From Trichoplax sp. H2 (taxonomy: Eukaryota; Placozoa; Uniplacotomia; Trichoplacea), in contig NOWV01000002.1 of NCBI GenBank assembly GCA_003344405.1, positions 1,488,001 through 1,552,000 on the forward strand: a DNA stretch of 64,000 nt. Reading direction: 5' to 3'. The notes beneath the pieces are model-generated. The model worked only from the letters and a program-made list of their open reading frames with translations, was not told the origin of the DNA and searched no databases. The position numbers and the translations under genes are program-made. This document shows, one piece after another, positions 39,301 to 52,768 of the stretch. The stretch's first letter is position 1, and each line of letters starts with the position of its first letter.

Positions 39301-41227
39301 AATAAAGAGAAATATTATTACACTACGAATAAACTAGATATCGAGTATTCACTTTAGGAAAATCTCGTCAACATAGTTAGCGCTTAGAGATTTCGACTGA
39401 TCTAGTCACGTTTTTGGCATAATAACAAAATATTTTACAACTAGCTGCAGACAACATCTTATACCTACATTTAAGTCAGCCATTAATCAGAATTCTTTTA
39501 AGTTAATGGTACATTCACCGAAAAAATATTTCTTAGATACTGCAAGTAGACTGGGTTTATTACGAAAAGATCATTCATATTTACCTCTGCGATCGAAATG
39601 TCCACTACGTAATATTAATATTGGCGAACCATTTTTGTCATAGCCAAAAAATGTAGCAGGATAATACTTTTTTATGGGCTAAAAGAAAGTGAAATGAAAG
39701 ATTAGTAATGGAAGTCTCTAAATCAGATTCATTTAAGGTCAGAAGTCGTTTGAAAACAACAAAAATGTTACATTGTACCTCCGGCATTTTGTAGGTTTTA
39801 ACAAGGGTGTCTAATTGCATTTCTTTACGCACAATCATACTCTATAGTAAATTGTTACAAGTTAGGTTAGTAGATATAGGGAAATTATAAATGAATAGTA
39901 TACACTATCGTTATTGAAAAGAAATAAAAGAAAACAGATACTTTCCGTCTTGCTATTTCGTACCTTACTAACCATCTTTTCAGCTTCATCAATCTGAAAA
40001 TCTCGAGCTGTATGGTAATAAGGACGGTTATTGAAATAGTAAGTATTAAAATATATCGTTTATATAGGATAGCTTGTTTCTATTCAAAAGCCTAAACCAC
40101 TGGCAATATTTCCTATATTTACCACTACGCAATGATTATTAGTAGTGATTTATCTAATTCGTATAGCAATATTAGGTGGTCTTTACAATTTTCATTTTTG
40201 TAGCAATGCTGATATATAAGAATTATTGCACTTTAGGTTATTCGTCGTTAAGGATGGACATTTTTTTTTTCTTACATCGCAAACCAATAATGTTTAATAA
40301 TAGTGCTAATCATTATCTTTTAAGCTATTTACTATCTTTGTCTATGAAATTTGAATCTTGTTAGGTAATTGATTTCTCAGCATCTGAAGAAACACTGTTA
40401 TATTTTGTAGTACAACCTTGTACTAACCTGCGAAATTTGCATTACAGTAAGTTTTATTATGAACAAGAATTATAGTTAAATTAAAATTTACAAAGAGGTT
40501 CAAATGGAAATAAACGCTTTCAAAAAGCTATATTTATTATAATATCATAGATCAATAGAAAGCTATCAAATTCTACCGGTAAAGCACCATTTATACTGAA
40601 TACTAATCTTATTAGTAACATGAAGGAATTGAAAAGCAGCAGTATCTTTGATCTAAATACCTTCAGTTAGTTTAGTCCGATAAGGGGTTAAAGGAGCATG
40701 TATTACAACGAAATTTAATCTAATTCACATTTAACTATAACATAGTATAATTGGCAATGATCTTTTAGCTGAAAAATTAAATTTTTAGTCATTCTATTTT
40801 AGCTTAATGAATTAACTTTCAGCTGGAATATATCTTCATAGAGTTGTAGTGATTTACGCCAATTTTTTGAAAACAAAAGTCTAATGAAACTACAATGATA
40901 TCACAGTTTCATTAAAATTCCTTATTCCTTACCACGAAGCCATCGAAGTAAGTAGTAATCATCTTTAAGGTCTGTAGGTTGAATAAAGCTGGCTATTCGT
41001 TTGCGAAACTGTAAGAAAAATGAAAGCAGTTGCAATATTTCGTCAACTTTCGTTCGTTAAAATAGTTACTAAATTAAATTTTAGGCAAAGAATCGTTTCA
41101 TGATAGGATTAAAGTAGTTAATATGTTGATTAACGCAAGTTAATAGTGCATGGATTCTATGTTCTTTTCTTACCTCATCTAGAACAGTTTGCTGCTGTTT
41201 GTTTAAATCTCCTACATAGCCACTCAT
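36327..41227 (-). CDS. SEC14L: SEC14-like lipid-transfer protein, CRAL-TRIO plus GOLD (gene 2)
   Basis: The model has 15 exons and 395 residues. Exons, in coding order: 41227-41174, 41008-40933, 40007-39964, 39841-39779, 39678-39585, 39216-39122, 38980-38905, 38673-38654, 38414-38354, 37975-37892, 37541-37435, 37126-36978, 36877-36796, 36684-36612, 36436-36327. The first eleven exons have exactly the lengths and phases of gene 1. LLRWLRARDF is at 38-47, EDNYPE at 180-185 and LGGE at 242-245. The GOLD domain has KHNIGFGIY (315-323) and FDNTYSW (364-370), and the tail is acidic. At 194-197 it reads NTPR where gene 1 has NAPK. The second intron is about 925 bases, longer than in gene 1. The role is inferred from the family: binding and exchange of a hydrophobic ligand at membranes, probably with GOLD-mediated partner contacts. 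Confidence 0.93.
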
Positions 41228-44200
41228 GTTAAATTAACTTAACCTAAAAATTCATTAGAAAATGATTGCTTTAAATTAAATAGAGGCATGAAACTGGTTT
41301 TGATCATAAAGTATCATATGTATGATATCAGTTGCGCTATTGTAATGCTCCGTGATATAAGATTTTTCAGTCTTGAATTAGAATACATGCATATCCACCC
41401 ACACGCTACTACCCATTATCATTTTATATATTCGTGTGTGCACATCCTTTATTTAGTGTTAATAATAGATGGGAAAAATCTTCTTTTCTTTCATTATTCT
41501 GTTTAATCAGAATCTATCTGTTCGACTATAAGCAGTTTAATGATAAACGCCAGTGGGAGTTAATTAAAATTATCCGATAATAATTATAAATAGAACTGCA
41601 GATAGATGTATATACAGTGTTTTTCCACAAGTATTTGTTCTCAATTACAGTAGCATAGAAAGATTATTTTTAACTTATATCATTATTACGAAATTTGCTA
41701 GGATATGCTAGCCATCAATATGTAGTCATTTTATATATTTTGTAATACCATTTTAAAAAGCCATAAAAAAGTACGGTATATTAATAGTTTAGTAATGAGT
41801 AACCATTTATTTGTAACAGGGCTAACATATCATGACGTTAAATTTGTGGCATCTATATTTTTTTTTCCATTTAATACCGCAGCTTTCGTCTGTATTAAGC
41901 TGAATTTTATATGCTGATTTGGTTTGATAACTGTAGATGCAGTAGTTTATTTGATGGAGCATAGCTGTTACTCCAGATAGTGGAATTATATAGTCTAACT
42001 GAAAGCAGATAAAAAATAATCTAAGTGTACTAAATTAAAATATCCAACAATGATAATATAGCAATATATAAAGATACTGGATCATTTACATATTATTAAT
42101 CCTCAATTTACTATAAACTAGCTTTTTATAAATGCCATTGTCAATTAGTTGGCGTAATATTTTGGACGTCTATTTTCGTCATTTCATGAGTACATATACT
42201 AATAGTACGGCTGTATCAGTAAAGATATTCAGAGCAACAATAGATTAATTTCTGAAATGTAATATTTTTATGACGAAGTTATCGTTGAATTAATTCTGTA
42301 CTAATTTGTTACTTCATTAATTGTTAAGATAATCGTAATTCTGCTTAATACCACATCTTTGTTTGACATCATAGTAATCGTGAAACCAAAATTTCTTCAT
42401 AAATATCAAAAGCTTGCATTTTTTGATGAAACAAGTAATAAATAATTTAGTCAGGCTTTAAATTTCTAACAGTAGTTAGGTCAAGAAAACCCAGAGCGTT
42501 AAATTGTCAAATTACCTCGTTATAACAACGGAATATATCAATATGTTGAATATTTGTACATATATTAATTTTCAATTATATTACTATGATTCTGCTATTT
42601 AATGAATATTATTACCTGGTAATTGTTACGAGACTCCTAACGGCTACTAAACTCATCGTTCGTGTGTTGACAGCAATTTTAATAGTCATGCATGTATATA
42701 TGTTATATAACAATAGAATATTGTCTAAACGATCTTTTTCTCTTATTAATACTATTTATAAACCAGCTGTATACTTGGTAATTATAAAAAATTTCTAATT
42801 TGTTTTAATATAATATATTAAAAATCATGATACTCATAACTTCTGTTTAATATTTCTATGTAGCTACATATCACTTGAAATAGATGATTATGGACTCGAA
42901 CGTTTTTATGCGAAGTAATGGAGTGAAGTATAGAATGCTTTTAGGTCTTTAGCTTTGACGTCATTGATCATAATGTCTTTACGAATAGTAAAATCAGCGA
43001 ACAATTTTCGACTGCGGCTAAGCTGCTAAAAAGTATTAATCTAATATATTTTAGTGACTTTGATATATAGAGAGACAGACTTGAATTTTCTTTATCTTTG
43101 TGAATTTATATCATTCACATTTCGGATTATAAATATGTTCATGAAGAAATGTCAATTATCCTATCTAAGGTTTCCCTTTCATCGCTGCCATAGACCATTA
43201 ATGATGTAGTTTTAAGATTTACTATAGTACCAGGTTGTCATAAAGATATCAATTATTATGCAATGGTAAAAGTATTACCGATCGAAATAGGATTTTATGA
43301 TCAGATAATAATCGGATGCTATTCCTATCGGTATAAGATTTTTGTAGATTGTTGAATCCTTGTCACAAATAGCAACTTAAATTGCTCATTGCTAGTGATG
43401 CATTCAAAATTCCGGCTAACTGAAAGAATTTATAGGCCCTTATATTCTAGTATAAATATGTTTGAAGACTAAACGATTTAATGTATGCTCACTATAAACG
43501 AATTCAAATCTTGAAAGAATCGAGTTTCTATTCGTATTTTGCTATATCATTGAGGATCTTAACGGATCCTCAATCATTGAATAAAGTAAAACAGATATAT
43601 TCTTTTGCCAGTTATAAGAATAACGTAATTGAATTTGGGTTGGCTATACGAATATTACAGAAGTTCCTTGAAATTTAAGTGAAATGATACCAGTTTTGAT
43701 AACATCCAGTCGCATATTAGATATTTCGAAATGATAATTGCAGAAATAATATGGTAATTGACTAATTCTGGTGGTTGTAAAAATGCTTACCCTGAACCTA
43801 AAATCATTAGATGATTACAGCTATCTAGTATTTTTGTGAGTGAAGCAGAAAGTATTGCTTAAATTAAAAGTCTGAAAAATCTTTTCAACACATCAACATC
43901 CAATAAAGCGTATTTATTCCAAAGGCACAAACTGCATTCATTTCAATTCTACTCTCTAACCTATTACGTGGTTAGTGCCATCTGAGATTCTTCTGCACGA
44001 ATAGTTTGAATTATATTATGAAAAAATAATAATAGCGATTAAGATAGAATGTTGCTGTGGTATAAAAGAATTTGAAAGCTGTTGCCGATACAGATATTTG
44101 GGATAAAATTCTATTAGTTCATGAACGTCACGGTTACAGTAAGTGTTTTTAATGAAAGCGAGTTAGAACTTCCGCGAATATCTCCCTGTTGTACATTGCA

Positions 44201-47200
44201 TTCCGTTTCTGAAGAGTGGATTTGCACTATAGTCCGGGAATGAGGTTAGAGCTATTTGTTGCTTCTAATTTACCAAATAGTTAAGTTTTGTCGCAAGTAA
44301 TAGCTAATTGTTTGGTGTGGTACTTATGCATTAACTTTAGAAATATCCTAATAGCGCCAAATTCATACACTTTAGTATCAAAGCGAGTAAGTTCAACGGT
44401 ACTGTAAAATATTGTTCAATTACGAAACAAGGAGCATAAAGTTATTAATTTCTTACTGCATCTTCAAGCTGGTTAAATATTAATATTATTATACTGTCTT
44501 TATAATAGCAAATCAAGAATAAAGCAATCTAAAATAGCTAAGTGTAGTTTATGACTTGGGAGCTCTAAATAAGAGATTGAACGATGAGTGCAATGTTGAG
44601 TTTAGATATGGTACCGATCTATTTAATTTTATTAGTTTAAGCGATAATATAATAAATTTTTTCGTTGACTTAAGGTATCATTAAAATTTATAAAATATGG
44701 CATAGGACTTCTTAGCTATACTATTCAAATCTTAAGTATGTAATATTATAACGACAAAAATATAGCTTCATTAATGAAATTACATAATTCTTTGCATGGT
44801 CTGTCAGATAAGACTGTTACACTTGCAAGGTGACTTTATGCTATCTACTGAGTCTAAAAATTACAGTAGTTTATTAATCCATCTTCAGAAGATTAATATA
44901 TTAAGCTATAATAATAGTTATAATCACGAAAAACGTCTTAACTTACGTAGTGTTACATCCACAAAGATATCGAAATTATTAAAGGTGTTTCATAATAAAT
45001 TCAGTTAATAGTGTATTAGAGAAGCAACTGTTACAATTTCGATGTCATCCAATGATTTAGTTATGTTCCAAAATTGTAGTAACGTATTCACATATTATCA
45101 AAGGATTAGTATATTACGTTATAATAGTGGTTACAATAACGCTCTATCTAATCTAATTAAAAAACAGAGATAACGATAATCAGATGCAGTCTTTACAGAA
45201 ATGAGTTAAAATAACAAATCACGAAGATACCATCTACCATAGATGATTTGAGACATCAATGATGACAAACAAGTGAAGCGAAAAGAGTCGAATATTTAAT
45301 AGTTAGACCAAGATCTTTCTCTTTTTTAGGACACTCTCATTAATTTAATTTCTTATGCGTTAGTCTGCATGGTTCTTATTGCAAATAACATGTATAAATA
45401 CTACATGACACAGTCTACTTACTTTTGGTAGTAATATGGAAGAGGTTTTATTAATGATTATAATGGTATGCCGTCAGCAGGATGACAGATTGTCAATCCA
45501 GATAAAGATTTGGCTGGAGGAAGAAAAAATGAACCTAGTAATTTCAAAAGTTACAATATTTAACTTGAGATATGGCGATCATATAACATACATTAATTTG
45601 ACGTGTGAGAAAATAGGGAGGGACATAAAAGCACTCTCAAGTTCAAAGCTGCAGCAGTGGGAAAACCTTTATTTAAGTTAAAGTCATCCGTTTTATTATT
45701 AATAATAAAAGCTATCATAACTTTTCTTTCTTTCTCCACCCAGCCCATTATTAGACAGATTAATAATCATAACTGTTCATATAGAACGGTAACCATTAGC
45801 TAATTCATCTGCATTTTTGATGATAATATCACTTACATAATGAGTTTAATCAATAAAGCAAACATATCAAGATGCTTATCATGTGATCGTATTCTCTAGC
45901 CAATAGCATCTAGCAATTAGAATTACTTTACAGGAAGTAACCCTATTAATTATATATGGCGATATCATCACAATTGGCCTCATGATTAAAGCCATAAACA
46001 ACAAAATGATAATCGTTATTGATACTGGACGCTATGCTATCTCTATTGATCGATCTAAATACTTTCTCTCACTATTCTATGTTACTTTTTGGCGTAATAG
46101 AGAAAGTAGAAGTTTCGCCTACAAATACAACGGCAGTAGATAATTAATACTGTGCGACTTCTAATAGCGGTAAAATTATTTACTAAATTAAAATTTGATT
46201 AGTTATCGCTGAAGAATATTCTTCTTGCGATGCAAATCTTAATATACCTAATATAGCGCTTGTTAAAGTAGACTAATCAGCTAGCAATACAGTACACTAT
46301 CGTGCCTCTTACAAACGAAAATTCTGAATCTTTCGATCACAAGCTATTGAGGTAATTATATAAATCACGTACAAGCCAGGGAAAATGAGACCGTCGTCGA
46401 TGTTAATCGATTAGTTAGCATATCGTTAGATTCAATTGACATTTAAGAAACCGTGTCTAAATTTATTTAAAAATTTTGGCAATAGCGCTCTGAGTGGAAG
46501 CTAAGAAAGGACTTATAATCATCTGCTTCGTAAATTCATAAGCTGCTTTAGCGATAGTTCCGTACTCAGTTAGCTCCAATTTGAAAGCCTGATAAACTGT
46601 ATTATAATTTTTGCTACTATAGTTTGACATCAAATGTGAATAGTTCCCTAAGCAACATTTAGATAAAGCTATGAGCGATTGTCTTGTTTTTGTATATTGC
46701 CGTATCACTATCTTATATGGTAGAAATATCTTTCGCTGAATTTACTGCGTGGGAAGCCTTAGGATCTTTTTATGTCTATAAGCACAATGTTAGATGAAAA
46801 TGGAGAGCACAGGATATGATACGAACTAGTAATGAAATTAATAAGCTTTATTATGACCTTAGGCTAAATTTGTGGTTATACTTATTCTGTAATCAAAATA
46901 TTAATTGATATACCCTTCTACTGAAGCAAGGTATTTTTATTGTTTAACCTAAAATAAGAATTTAGATATGCCATTTACACCTATTTTGGCTAAGAAGTAC
47001 ATGATAAATTCATAAATCTCCATACAAATTTATTCTGTGCCTGTTGGCAATCCCCTGTTGATTTCTAGAAAAAGGAATATATCGTATGCTTATAAATTTA
47101 TTATCCTGATAGAAGAACAGATCTGATCATGAGAATGATTAAGAAGATTTTCGAACTGTGGATTAACTATTAATTAGGTCAATGTGATCAATAATGTGTC

Positions 47201-49222
47201 AAAATATCTTTATACTTATTCATACTGTCAATGTTGAATTAAGGATATGAGTAATGCTTCTAATAATTATTATTATCAATTGTATGCATAATATAGAATA
47301 GCTCTCATCCCCTAGCCTCACTAGTTTTCTAGTGCGTAACAACTCTTTCCGAATATTACGTGTACTATTTACAGCATGATATATTGTCAAAGTAAATAAG
47401 AAATTAAATACAGTTAGCGATCGGTATGAATAATGGCCAGTGCGTTATATATCATAGAATATTGCTCATTATTATTCATTTATTAAATCATACGAGAATG
47501 TTCATAATTCATAATAAGGTAACCTTAATCAAGACACGAACTCAACAAGAAGCCTATACCGCCACTTTGTTTAACTTTAATTTACAGGTAAATGCTCGTA
47601 TGCTCGGAAATTATGTAAATGAAATTTTTTTGATCAAATATAAATTAATGATATAATGTTAAAAAGCGTAAGGCATTTTAATGATATTCAGTTAAGGTAA
47701 AGATTCTACTGAGGTTTCTATGATCTTAAAATAAGGCTTCAAAAGGTTAAAATAGTAAAACTGTAGTTGTGCTATTCGGATCTAAAAACGGCATGAAAGT
47801 GTAAGATATTTCTTAAATTTATAGGTTTATGTTAAACTTTCACTCCATTATCGTATGCGATTCTAAATAGTAAATCCGCTAGTAAAGAAGTTAATCATAC
47901 TATAGACTAATATCGGTAATCCTTGTTAAGTAAGCATTATCGGTCAATACTTGTATGTAACTGATGCATAAAGAAATTGAGAACGATTTCTTAATCTAGA
48001 GTAAGATTGCAATATAAAATTACTATTACATTATGCACAGTCCAGAGGTGGATAATGGATCAAAGGAAATCAACTAAATCTGAGTGTCATCCCTTTTGAC
48101 ATATCAGGTAAATGATTATATTTAATCAAGCAAGTATTGCAATAATGCCCTAGCTTTGATAATAATATTTGCTAAAAAGATCATCAATGAACTATACATG
48201 TATGTCAAAGATCACTATTTTCGTCATGCCAGTTATCTTCTAATACGGTAGTAAATCAAGTATTTGATGCATTTACGACAGCAGTAAGCGTATTCTAGGA
48301 ACAGATATATTCCTAATTCCAGTTAGTCGAAAAAATAGATTCTATAAAGTTTGAATATAAGCAGAATTTCTGTATATGCAATCTCAACGTTTTCAAATAT
48401 AACTTCACTTCATTTTCTATACTTAATATATAATTTCTTCCGACAAAATGCTAGTTATAAATTAGCTATGCAATATTTATTAACTCATCAGATTGCTATA
48501 TAATTCAGTCTTTCAATCGCGATTCTGTACCAAGCATGTGTTAAATCTAAAGTTTTACTTCTGGATCTGTAACTTTTTCGAGAACGTTATCTCCGACCGT
48601 GCAAGCTTACAAACCATCAAATAAATGCATTAAGAATCAAGGATTAGGTTGTGAGATAGATTTCAGCAATAAAAAAAGTGAAGATAGGTGTTAATAGAAT
48701 TTTGCTATTGCAACATGAGAAAATATGAGAAAGATCAAAAGCAATCATAGAAACTACGCTTGAGAGATCTACCTGGCAAAAGATAAAATTTTGTGGAATG
48801 CAATTATTTGAATTAGGCAATTACAAAGAGAGGATGGGGGTTAAATACGACCTTCGTGACCTTACATACTGACTAGTCATTGTAGTCGGGAATAATATCA
48901 AGAAAAATAATATGGCTTACAAATAAACATATACGCTTAAAAGAGTATGGCGAAAGGTATGAAATATGATTTGAAAGGTCTTCAATTAGTAAGTACGATA
49001 TATGCAAATTGTGAACGCTGCTAGTATCAATGTTAAGCTTCATGAAAGCAACCTTTAAGTAATGACTGATAAATGACAATTTAGACATTATTTGATAAAT
49101 CAATATTCATAGTAACAATATAATATATAGCAACTGGATTTAAAGCACAACCTTAAAAGTAAAGAAAATAGAACAGTCCTATTCTTTAGCGCCATAACTG
49201 GTAAAAGGTCTTAAAAGCAGTT
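41228..49222. other. 8-kb stretch without a convincing gene
   Basis: No complete gene is seen. Two diverged direct copies of a roughly 50-base segment occur at about 44883-44932 and 45095-45145. Open frames at 45436-45681 (+) and 46463-46708 (-) are discussed separately or rejected. I see no RNA genes. Confidence 0.4.
46463..46732 (-). CDS. possible terminal exon of an unrecognised gene
   Basis: A frame of about 90 codons follows a plausible acceptor (TTCAG before CGAAAG near 46732) and ends in TAA at 46463. The translated segment includes RQSLIALSKCCLGNY and KAAYEFTKQM, a mix of residues less AT-biased than surrounding chance frames. The frame has no ATG at its start, so it would need an upstream exon, and I could not find one. 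I do not recognise a family. It may be chance. Confidence 0.2.
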   Translation of the reverse strand, partial: KIFLPYKIVIRQYTKTRQSLIALSKCCLGNYSHLMSNYSSKNYNTVYQAFKLELTEYGTIAKAAYEFTKQMIISPFLASTQSAIAKIFK

Positions 49223-52200
49223 TTAAATATCGACGACAAATTCTACTTGACAGACGCATTTTGAACCCTTCTCTACACTGAAAAATAGAGAGTTTTTATC
49301 TTCGGCTTGCCAAGTTTTGATTGCAACTTCACTGTCAAGATGTATTTCTCTAAAAAACGAAACACTTTTCTGACGGATACAACGTGGATTGAAATCTTTA
49401 CCGAAATTATACTTGTAGCAGCTGCTATTAGACGAAATAGCGGAACTCGCGGTATCAAGGCAAAAGCCAAATATACCGGCGTAACCGATATGATTATTAT
49501 AATCGACATCACTTGATCGCGTTTTCACTTTGTAGGTATAATGATTTTCAGGTACTTTCTTAAATAGTAGCATAACCTATATAGAAAATAGAAAAATTTA
49601 TAAATTTTAGCTTTAACCCAAATAACTTTTAGCAGTATTTTATGAAAGATTTTACGTTAATTTATTTATTACAATCGGCATTAAATATCGTTATGATCCA
49701 TAAGATTTACATGGACGATAAGCACATAGTAATCAGTAATTGTAGGGTGATATAAAAATGTTAGATTTCGAATCAGCTTACTTATATAATTATCTAGTAA
49801 CAAGTACTGTATCTTATATATTATTATGTTACCCCTTCGTCGGATACCCTCGTAGGTACTTCTTCCAACATTTTTTTCTTGTACGCTTCAGGAAATGTTT
49901 CGAGCTTGCCATTTTTCATGAAAATACAAACGTTATCATAGCTTAAAACCAATTGCTCAGTTAGTATGTCGTAAAATTCAAAAGTAAGAATACACGACGA
50001 CTTGCCAATAGACGTCATTCTCATCGATTGTCTTATCATTGTATTTGGTGGTAAATCATAAAGTGCTGGATTTATTACTCCTGTATTTGCCACAATCATT
50101 AGTGTACCGCTGTATTTAGAGGCTAGTACGTTAAAGTCGAATACACCTAAACGTAAGGAGGCTTCGAATCTTTCCAGAAAAACATATAACAGCTTACTTA
50201 CATCTGATTGTTTAAACCTATCGCTGAAATAAAATAAATGAGGTGAATTGAATTTAACATGGAAAGAATCAAGACTTATTATATCTAGATCCGGATCGAA
50301 GCGACCAGGTGTAAATTCTCGCTGTGGATCGAAATTAATTGTAAAAGAACTTAAACATTGTTCACCGCGCATGATTAAACTCTTTACTTCGTTTCGATCA
50401 GGGTTAGACCATGATTTGACAATCAATGTCTCGTCAACATATGCCGGTAATAAGTAATCGAGTTGAAATCGAGCAGTTTTACTCAGCCATTTATTATCTA
50501 TTTTAGCCATATAATCATCATATTTGGAACGTATAGCATCTTTAATACCGCTGACAGCAAAGCATAAATGTTGAGGTATTAGGACTTCATAAGTATGTCC
50601 TAAATCATTAGGTCGAACTTTGATTTCGAAAGAATGATATTCAGATGGTTGTTCCTATTCATGATTTTGAAATAAAATTATCGTTATTAATATATGATTG
50701 GAGACAAACCAAAATGCTATCTCGAATTAATATTTAGTGAACTAATATGAATTTTAGATCGTGTATGCATTAATATGTACCAGCGCTATATGAGTTCTAT
50801 GAACAGGAAAAAGCTATACTGCTATGATTACTGTAATATTTTGTGATTGTCGACACGATTAGGAGTGAAACAGTCGTCGTAAGAGCGTACAATTTTTATA
50901 CCGTATCGAGTTCGGTATTCACTGTTATTGACGAACGTCAACAATACTATTAAAATAGCCTGCACCATTGCTAGACCTTTGGCATGCTGGCATACAACAT
51001 CCGCCATGATCTTGCACAAATTTCTATATCATCTTAAAGCGAAATCTATACACTGTTGTCTTATATCTAATATTACTCGAAAGTTATAATAATCTATTAG
51101 TCAGGAGATACTTCCAAATAATGTAGGCAACACGTACTAGTAGATAGTTCTAGGACATGTAATCCCATGAAATAATGGTATCCAAATCGATTATCGAAGA
51201 GTCATCTAGCTTGCTATATTTATTTAATGTTGCCCGATTCTTTTGATATTCTTTAAAATGTTCGATACTATTTAGGTACTTACTATTTGAAGACTTTCTT
51301 CTATATCCGTTATTTGACCATCGACAACAACTTCATCGGTTTTACCGTCGTGTAAGTAGTNNNNNNNNNNNNNNNNNNNNCAGTTCCAACGACCGAATAC
51401 TATGGTATAATTATAGCGTCACAGATAGTGTAGACGAGAAAGTCAGAGATTTACTATCATTTATAACTGAAGAAATCTTGGCACCCAAGAATATAGTCTT
51501 TACAATTAAATATCAATTGATAAACTAGTGGACTATCTAACCGACTAGCTAACTAAAAAGGGATCTTCAGGCACCAGCCTTTTATAGTCTCGTCAGAAAC
51601 TCCAAATCGATTATCGAAGAGTCACCTAGCTTGCTATATTTATTTAATGTTGCCCGATTCGTTTGATATTCTTTAAAATGTTCGATACTATTTAGGTACT
51701 TACTATTTGAAGACTTTCCTCTATATCCGTTATTTGACCATCGACCACAACTTCATCGGTTTTACCGTCGTGTAAGTAGTAACTCAATTGTGTCTCTCCT
51801 TTTTTGCTCCATTTTATATTGCCTTCAGCACCTACGCCGTATAGAAAATACTTTGGCTTGACATTCGCGATATAAGATTTTGGTTGATAGGAGGTTAGTG
51901 ATAGCGATTGTTTCCGGTCAATGGACGAATTTTCACTAAATGTAGCAGTGTTTGTAATAATCTGCATGATATTTTCAATATTATTGCGATTCGTTTGATC
52001 ATTAAAACGTCCTAGAACTGTAAATCGTTTTTGGTTTGCTTCATTAGACTGGGATATCATTGAGAATAAGTATTCCACGCCAATACGTAGGTGGATCAAT
52101 TGAAATTTGTGGAATACATGTTTTGGTGAATGGATGCATATTATAGTTCATAAAAAATAAGATGTTAGCAAGATTCCATTTCAAACATTGAAGATCAAGA

Positions 52201-52768
52201 AATAGAAATATTATTCATATCGGTAGTAGAATGTAATCTACTGAGTTTAAAAATCTAAATAGAAGTCCTGCGATATTGTAAGCACTAGAATTTGGCTATA
52301 CTATATAAGACCTGTATATTCTTGTGCGTTTAGGCAAGTATCTGTAAGACTGCTACTGGGTAAAAAATAGTACTGTATTCAGACAACTAGTTATATCGGC
52401 AATATGAACTTACCTTGTATTTGAAAGACATTCTACTGTGATTTGCTGAGAATTTTTGCTGTAATATTGGTAATGGCTTAACATAGGTACAAAATTTAAG
52501 TCTCGCTGACAGGTTTAAATATTTTGAATGACTGATGTCATGATGATATACTTTATAATTAGGATTGATACGTCGAAAGATAATTAACGATTTCATGATA
52601 GTGTCTGGCGGTATATTATTAGACGACAGGACTAATATCGAATGGGAATGGGAAAATGTTTCGTAGTTGTAGGATATATCTTCTTCAGATACGCGATATG
52701 AATAAAGCAATAACGTGTTTGTTAGAACAGAAACATTAACGAGTATCTTCGTAAGAAATGCATTAATA
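49223..52768 (-). CDS. multi-module hot-dog (thioesterase-fold) protein, 5' end uncertain
   Basis: Two 3' exons are solid: 50654-49833 (274 codons, ending before GTAACA) and 49576-49223 (117 residues and stop), joined in phase 0. The last exon has RSSDVDYNNHIGYAG, the N-terminal signature of hot-dog acyl thioesterases. The larger exon has two further modules, one with RPNDLGHTY and ARFQLDYLLPAY, the other with FYFSDRFKQSDVSKLLYVFL. Two 5' coding blocks, 52768-52414 (donor GTAAGT after FKYK) and about 52100-51704 (donor GTAAGT after ESLQI), look like two more modules: RLKFCTYVKPLP, and RFTVLGRFND with KKGETQLSYYLHDG. Exon borders between 52150 and 50660 are unresolved, partly because of the gap at 51361-51380. 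Family members hydrolyse or bind acyl thioesters; activity here is not established. Confidence 0.65.
51180..51780. repeat. duplicated contig ends around an N gap in the hot-dog gene
   Basis: Bases 51180-51360 and 51600-51780 are about 98% identical. The first copy ends at the 20-N gap (51361-51380). Both include the 3' end of the same exon and its donor, so the exon copy at about 51284-51360 is almost certainly redundant assembly. The 219 bases at 51381-51599 are found only in the second contig and may be the end of an insertion on one haplotype. Confidence 0.8.

Noticed and set aside
45436-45681. 81-codon plus-strand open frame starting with ATG
   Set aside because: No family is recognised, and there are no neighbouring exons and no conserved copy. 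A single small frame of this length is expected by chance in 64 kb.
49273-49516. Overlapping open frames on both strands within the last hot-dog exon
   Set aside because: They are alternative-frame shadows of the thioesterase-like coding exon.
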